A DNA stretch of 52,651 nucleotides from an uncultured Clostridia bacterium (lineage in GTDB: Bacteria > Bacillota > Clostridia > Christensenellales > CAG-917), in assembly GCA_947589475.1 (NCBI GenBank), contig CANQBO010000014.1:1-52651 (forward strand), written 5' to 3'. Positions 49,309 to 52,651 of this stretch are shown here, in pieces. Numbering within the stretch: the stretch's first letter is position 1; each line of letters begins with the position of its first letter. The notes under the pieces were generated by a model, which ran no database searches, was not told where the DNA came from, and saw nothing but the letters and a program-made list of their open reading frames with translations. Position numbers and translations under genes: made by a program.

Positions 49309-49959
49309 ATGAAACAATTCAAATGCACAGTTTGCGGCTATATCCACAAGGGCGACAGCGCGCCCGATCAATGCCCCGTCTGCAAGGCTCCCGCGGGCAA
49401 GTTCGTCGAAGAAGCGGCACCCAAAAACCCCTACGCGGGCACAAAGACGGAAAAGAACTTGTGGGAGGCTTTCGCGGGCGAATCGCAGGCGCGCAACAAG
49501 TACACCTATTTCGCGTCCGTCGCAAAGAAAAACGGCTATGAGCAAATTGCAGAGCTGTTCCTAAAGACCGCCGACAACGAAAAGGAGCACGCCAAACTTT
49601 GGTTCAAGGCTCTGGGCGAGCTTGGCACCACGGAGGAAAACCTGCTTCATGCCGCGGAGGGCGAAAACGCAGAGTGGACGGATATGTACGAGCGCATGGC
49701 TCGCGAGGCGGAAGAGGAAGGTTTTTCGGAGCTTGCCGCGCAATTCAGAGGCGTCGCCGCCATTGAAAAGGAGCACGAGGAGAGATACCGCGCCCTACTG
49801 CACAACGTCGAGACAAAGACCGTCTTTGAAAAGAGCGGAGTCAGCGTGTGGGAATGCCGCAACTGCGGACACATCGTCGTAGGCACGACCGCGCCCGAAA
49901 AATGCCCCGTCTGCAACCACCCGCAGAGCTATTTCGAGCTTCGCAAAATAAATTATTGA
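49309..49959 (+). CDS. Rubrerythrin with rubredoxin domains at both ends
   Basis: A 216-residue peroxide-scavenging protein of anaerobes. The N-terminal rubredoxin-like site is CTVCGY...CPVCKAP (residues about 6-27). The central four-helix diiron domain carries [28 protein letters not shown] and [10 protein letters not shown] (Glu/His ligands in ExxH motifs). The C-terminal rubredoxin site is CRNCGH...CPVCNHP. Classical rubrerythrin has only the C-terminal site and reverse rubrerythrin only the N-terminal; both are present here. ATG 49309 follows GAGGTGAAG. It reduces H2O2 with electrons from rubredoxin or NADH-linked reductases, protecting against oxygen. Confidence 0.94.
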   Translation: MKQFKCTVCGYIHKGDSAPDQCPVCKAPAGKFVEEAAPKNPYAGTKTEKNLWEAFAGESQARNKYTYFASVAKKNGYEQIAELFLKTADNEKEHAKLWFKALGELGTTEENLLHAAEGENAEWTDMYERMAREAEEEGFSELAAQFRGVAAIEKEHEERYRALLHNVETKTVFEKSGVSVWECRNCGHIVVGTTAPEKCPVCNHPQSYFELRKINY

Positions 49960-50000
49960 TGCGACAATAAAACAAACACCGATTTCAAAACAAGCATTTT

Positions 50001-50042
50001 ACACAACAAAAACGGCTGTCTAAACAGCCGTTTTTGTTGTGT
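50001..50042. terminator. 19-bp perfect palindromic terminator after the rubrerythrin gene
   Basis: Perfect 19-bp arms (50001-50019 / 50024-50042) around a CTAA loop. The core is AACGGCTGT / ACAGCCGTT with T-rich flanks on both strands, so it can work both ways. Confidence 0.92.
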
Positions 50043-50457
50043 ATACTCATTAAACATCTGCGCTTGAGCGCACTAGGGATATGCGTTAGTATCTCGGACA
50101 GAGTTATTGAAAGACCCAACCTCTCCCTTCGTTACGTGCAGCGAAGAGTTTGGGTATTAGTATAAACATAACGTTCCGCCACACTGCACTCAGGACTCCC
50201 CTCCCTCTCCGTACTTACTAACTGTTTGCGCTCTACGCGCAAACACAGCTCATGCGTTACGCCGCGGCAGGGCGGGAAGGGGCTACGCTCGCTCACCGTG
50301 TTACGTCGTGCAGGTTTCACCTGCAATTATGCCACTTGTTCGGGCGGAATAAATCAGAAGCCCCGCCCTCACTGCGTACTTAGAATAAAATCGCTCGCTC
50401 CGCGACGTCGCTCGGACACGGCGGACGCAAAATATAAGCGCGCTCGGGCAAGATGCT
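50043..50457. other. Gene-free multi-hairpin region, possible structured RNA
   Basis: No supported ORF in 415 bp, but a series of strong inverted repeats: ACCCAA...TTTGGGT enclosing CTTCG / CGAAG (about 50113-50156); TGTTTGCGC / GCGCAAACA (50223-50231 / 50237-50245); TGCAGGT / ACCTGCA (50309-50315 / 50319-50325); GGGCGG / CCGCCC (50342-50347 / 50363-50368). I recognise no known RNA family. It could be an unannotated noncoding RNA or stacked repeat elements. Confidence 0.5.
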
Positions 50458-51672
50458 TCAGTGCTCGTCTGTATCGCCGTGAGGCTCTTCGATAGTCGTA
50501 TTGCTCCCGTCGCTCTCGACCGTAAAGACTTGCGCCTCGAAATCGTCGTCGGTGTCGTTGAGCAAGATATGTTCGCCGTCGGGCGCATGCGTCGCCCTAT
50601 CGGAGGAGCGCTCCATTTGGTCGAGGAAAGCCTTCGAGCAAAGCACCATGACTCCCGCCGCAAGCGCGATCACCATGTCGATGAATGCGAAGCTGTTGTA
50701 GGCAAGGCTGTATGCCGCCGCCGTCCCGTAGGTGTCGAGGTCCGCCCAATCCGCAAACGCGAACACGCCCGAAAGCACGTGACATGCATAGCGCAAGCAT
50801 ACCGCGATGATGCCGCCGAGCAGGAAGCCGACGACCGTGCCGCCCTTGAACTTGAACACCTTTCTTTCAACGAAAATTCCGCTTATGCCTATCATGCCAA
50901 AGGCGAGCGGATAGTCGAGAAGGAACTGCATGGGGTGCAATATCCACGGATCCTGCACCGCTTGAAGCACGCCGTAGACGAGGCATACTATGACGCCGCG
51001 GCGCGTGCCGAACATACAGCAATATATCATGAGAGGAAGCAGGCTTGCAAACGTAACGGAACCGCCCTGCGGCATCTCGAAAAACTTCGCATAGCTGAGC
51101 GCGAAACTCAGCGCGATCGCGACCGCGCCGTACACAAGCGCGCGGGTGTCGGAGAGGTCCGCCTTTTTGCCGAGGAAGAATATGCCGACCGTGATGAGCA
51201 TAAACACCACCGCGGACACGATCATGCCCACAAGGTTTGCCCCGGGATAGTCCGCCTTTATATCCCCGAAATATTTTGTCATTTGCACCATGATAGCGAT
51301 AAAACCGCCCAAAGCGCCCGCCGCAGTGCATATGCCCGCGATCTTGACCGCCTTCTTTGAAAAAATCCCGCAAATAAGCATACAAAGCATTCCGACGACC
51401 ACAACAATGATCTCCGCCATGATGGGCCAAAAGAGCAACGCTTTGCCCTGCCCCTCGTACGACGTGTCCAGCCCTTTGAGATAGCTCATCGCGATCACCG
51501 CGGCTATTGCAAAGCCTATGGAAATGCCTGCGGCATATTTTCGGAAAGTCGCAAACTTCTCCCGTTTGACAAAGTAGACCAACGCTCCGATGAGGACGAT
51601 ACCTCCTATAAGCGCGATGACGGCATAAAGCAAAGTACTGCCGAGTTTGTCAAAGACATCTCCCAAATCCAT
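50458..51672 (-). CDS. thiT: ThiT-type thiamine transporter (ECF substrate-binding component) with extensions
   Basis: A 404-residue membrane protein. Residues about 190-370 carry the ThiT S-component pattern: LSYAKFFEMPQGGSVTFASL, LPLMIYCCMFGTRRGVIVCL, LQAVQDPWILHPMQFLLDYP. This binds thiamine and joins the shared ECF energising module. It is twice the usual ThiT length: about 180 N-terminal residues add four or five further membrane helices, and a roughly 45-residue acidic tail follows the last helix. A TPP riboswitch lies upstream, and the ribosome site can pair with an upstream sequence. With thiN it forms a thiamine-salvage set. Confidence 0.9.
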   Translation of the reverse strand: MDLGDVFDKLGSTLLYAVIALIGGIVLIGALVYFVKREKFATFRKYAAGISIGFAIAAVIAMSYLKGLDTSYEGQGKALLFWPIMAEIIVVVVGMLCMLICGIFSKKAVKIAGICTAAGALGGFIAIMVQMTKYFGDIKADYPGANLVGMIVSAVVFMLITVGIFFLGKKADLSDTRALVYGAVAIALSFALSYAKFFEMPQGGSVTFASLLPLMIYCCMFGTRRGVIVCLVYGVLQAVQDPWILHPMQFLLDYPLAFGMIGISGIFVERKVFKFKGGTVVGFLLGGIIAVCLRYACHVLSGVFAFADWADLDTYGTAAAYSLAYNSFAFIDMVIALAAGVMVLCSKAFLDQMERSSDRATHAPDGEHILLNDTDDDFEAQVFTVESDGSNTTIEEPHGDTDEH

Positions 51673-51701
51673 AAAAAAACCTCCTGTGCGCTTAGGGAGG
51701 T
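51673..51701 (-). promoter_or_regulatory. Hairpin that can hide the thiT ribosome-binding site
   Basis: On the minus strand ACCTCC (51696-51701) can pair with GGAGGT (51679-51684), the ribosome site 7 nt before the ATG, followed by seven Ts. It can be read as a Shine-Dalgarno sequestering helix or a start-site terminator, an expression platform for the riboswitch. Confidence 0.7.
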
Positions 51702-51749
51702 CAAAAGGTGGGACATAGCAATTTTGCGCGCGTTATGCGCGAGTTTGTT

Positions 51750-51822
51750 TGCTTCCTTACGCGAGGATTATCTCACAAGTTGAAGGGTATCATCTCAGCC
51801 TTACGGCACCCCTAGCGACAGT
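51750..51822 (-). ncRNA. TPP riboswitch (THI element)
   Basis: Minus-strand aptamer with the conserved blocks AGGGGTGCC, GGCTGAGATGATACCCTT (pyrimidine-sensing arm), then ACTTGTGAGATAATCC and GCGTAAGGAAGC (pyrophosphate-sensing arm). Binding of TPP is expected to shut off the downstream thiT. Confidence 0.94.
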
Positions 51823-51823
51823 T

Positions 51824-51852
51824 ATGATAACACCCCCCCCGCCCTAAGTCAA
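51824..51852 (-). promoter_or_regulatory. Promoter of the riboswitch-thiT transcript
   Basis: Minus-strand TTGACT (51847-51852), 17 bp, TATCAT (51824-51829), just upstream of the aptamer. The spacer contains an unusual run of eight Gs. Confidence 0.78.
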
Positions 51853-51914
51853 CCGCTTGCGAAAAAAAAATATGCATATATGCGCAATTTTAAATATGTT
51901 GTTCCATCTATGGC

Positions 51915-51943
51915 TTGACAGCCGCCATTTATAATACTAAAAT
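51915..51943 (+). promoter_or_regulatory. Promoter of mscL
   Basis: TTGACA (51915-51920), 17 bp, TAAAAT (51938-51943), 30 bp before ATG 51974. Confidence 0.75.
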
Positions 51944-51973
51944 ACTGTATGAACAAATAAAAGGAGATATTTT

Positions 51974-52519
51974 ATGAAAAAGCCAAAGTTCAAACTTCTA
52001 AAAGAATTCAAAGCCTTCATCAGTCGCGGCAGCGTCCTCGACCTCGCCGTCGGCATGATAATCGGCGCCGCGTTCACGGCAATCATCACGGCGGTCGTCA
52101 ACAACATTTTGCAACCCCTCATCAACTGGATACCTATCGGAGACACCAACAGCCTGATTACAGAGCTTAAACCCGCTGTCGTTCAAGACGGCGCCGTCAT
52201 TCATGAGGCAATCGTCATCAATTGGGGCGCGGTCATAAGCGCTGTCATCACCTTCCTGCTCACCGCTCTCGTGCTGTTTGCCATAGTCAAGGCCATCAAC
52301 ACCGCAAAAGCAGGCGCGGCAAAGCTTAAAGAAGCCGTTGAAAACAAGGATGAGGCTCCCGCCGAAGAAGCCGCACCCGCAGAAGAAGCCGCTCCCGCAG
52401 AAGAGCCGACGCCCGAAATCGACAATGAGTCCATAGCGTTGCTCAAAGAAATTCGCGATCTTCTTAAGGCGCAACAGCAACCCATTTGCAAAGACGACGC
52501 TCCGCATGACGCAGAGTGA
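51974..52519 (+). CDS. mscL: Large-conductance mechanosensitive channel with long acidic tail
   Basis: Opens under membrane tension to release osmolytes. The 181-residue protein has the MscL N-terminus: LLKEFKAFISRGSVLDLAVGMIIGAAFTAIITAVVNNIL (S1 amphipathic helix and first membrane helix with the G/A pore pattern). An extracellular loop (PIGDTNSLITELKPAVVQDGAVIHEAIVINWG) and the second helix (VISAVITFLLTALVLFAIVKAIN) follow. Typical MscL is 130-150 residues; a Glu/Ala/Pro repeat (EEAAPAEEAAPAEEPTPE) is inserted before the terminal helix LLKEIRDLLKAQQQ. A GGAG site and its own promoter and terminator are present. Confidence 0.96.
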   Translation: MKKPKFKLLKEFKAFISRGSVLDLAVGMIIGAAFTAIITAVVNNILQPLINWIPIGDTNSLITELKPAVVQDGAVIHEAIVINWGAVISAVITFLLTALVLFAIVKAINTAKAGAAKLKEAVENKDEAPAEEAAPAEEAAPAEEPTPEIDNESIALLKEIRDLLKAQQQPICKDDAPHDAE

Positions 52520-52540
52520 CCTTGAAAATTATTTATAGAA

Positions 52541-52568
52541 AAGAGGACTTCGCGTCCTCTTTTTTTTG
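52541..52568 (+). terminator. Terminator of mscL
   Basis: Stem AAGAGGAC / GTCCTCTT (52541-52548 / 52554-52561), TTCGC loop, T-run. Confidence 0.92.
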
Positions 52569-52605
52569 CGCTCAGGTGAATTATACTATTAAGTGCAACA
52601 CTTTC

Positions 52606-52647
52606 TTGACAAAAAAAGGTTCATATGCAAAGTCCAACTGTTATAAT
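52606..52647 (+). promoter_or_regulatory. Possible promoter at the right edge
   Basis: A TATAAT (52642-52647) lies at the end of the window with only a weak -35 (GTTCAT) at 17 bp. A TTGACA at 52606 is too far away (30 bp). The gene it would serve is outside the window. Confidence 0.3.
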
Positions 52648-52651
52648 AAAT

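Overview
The window looks like about 52.6 kb of chromosome from an uncultivated, gut-type Clostridia-like member of the Bacillota (inferred). The evidence is AddB/AddA in Firmicutes order, pyruvate phosphate dikinase, formate-THF ligase, a rubrerythrin, a P1B ATPase under an ArsR repressor, a ThiT-type thiamine transporter behind a TPP riboswitch, encoded CCA on the tRNAs, and strong sigma-A-like promoters (TTGACA-17-TATAAT). TGA is used as a normal stop.

Layout. 1-4001: ppdK (its last codons run off the left edge) and, divergently, a CorA-type transporter behind a long structured leader. 4193-6523: two acidic proteins sharing a new C-terminal module, one membrane-anchored with a very long Glu-rich spacer. 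6994-13786: the addB-addA recombination nuclease. 13940-14902: a lipoprotein. 15049-15778: repeated intergenic elements, followed by tRNA-Thr(GGT) and tRNA-Ser(TGA). 16195-20539: four exported proteins (one GLUG-repeat protein, three with TasA/CalY-like signal regions). 20776-21408: a ParE/Phd-type toxin-antitoxin pair. 21574-25129: an iron-sulfur flavoprotein and a zinc/cadmium efflux module. 25287-26845: a small XRE repressor divergent from an AT-rich membrane protein, with a perfect operator between them. 26975-30828: fhs, a small membrane protein, a NUDIX hydrolase and thiamine pyrophosphokinase.

The centre of interest is 30959-47965, ten genes on the minus strand: an Hsp70, a GrpE-like protein, a second Hsp70, an Hsp70 fused to a von Willebrand A domain, two J-like proteins without the HPD tripeptide (one with zinc ribbons and Fn3-like domains), a soluble TRAFAC-type GTPase, a GTPase-associated protein 1 (GAP1)-like protein, a small membrane protein and a membrane-anchored zinc-ribbon GTPase. 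This looks like a dedicated chaperone cycle coupled to a paired-GTPase switch. As far as I recall, the GTPase and GAP1 families have been predicted to be biological-conflict (defence-like) components; the chaperone coupling is what makes this locus worth study.

The right end holds a RelB/PIN pair whose toxin is broken by one in-frame TGA, a rubrerythrin with rubredoxin domains at both ends, a gene-free multi-hairpin region, the riboswitch-controlled ThiT-like gene and mscL. Three genes (addB, the lipoprotein gene, thiN) have -10 boxes only 6-9 nt before the ATG, which predicts leaderless mRNAs.
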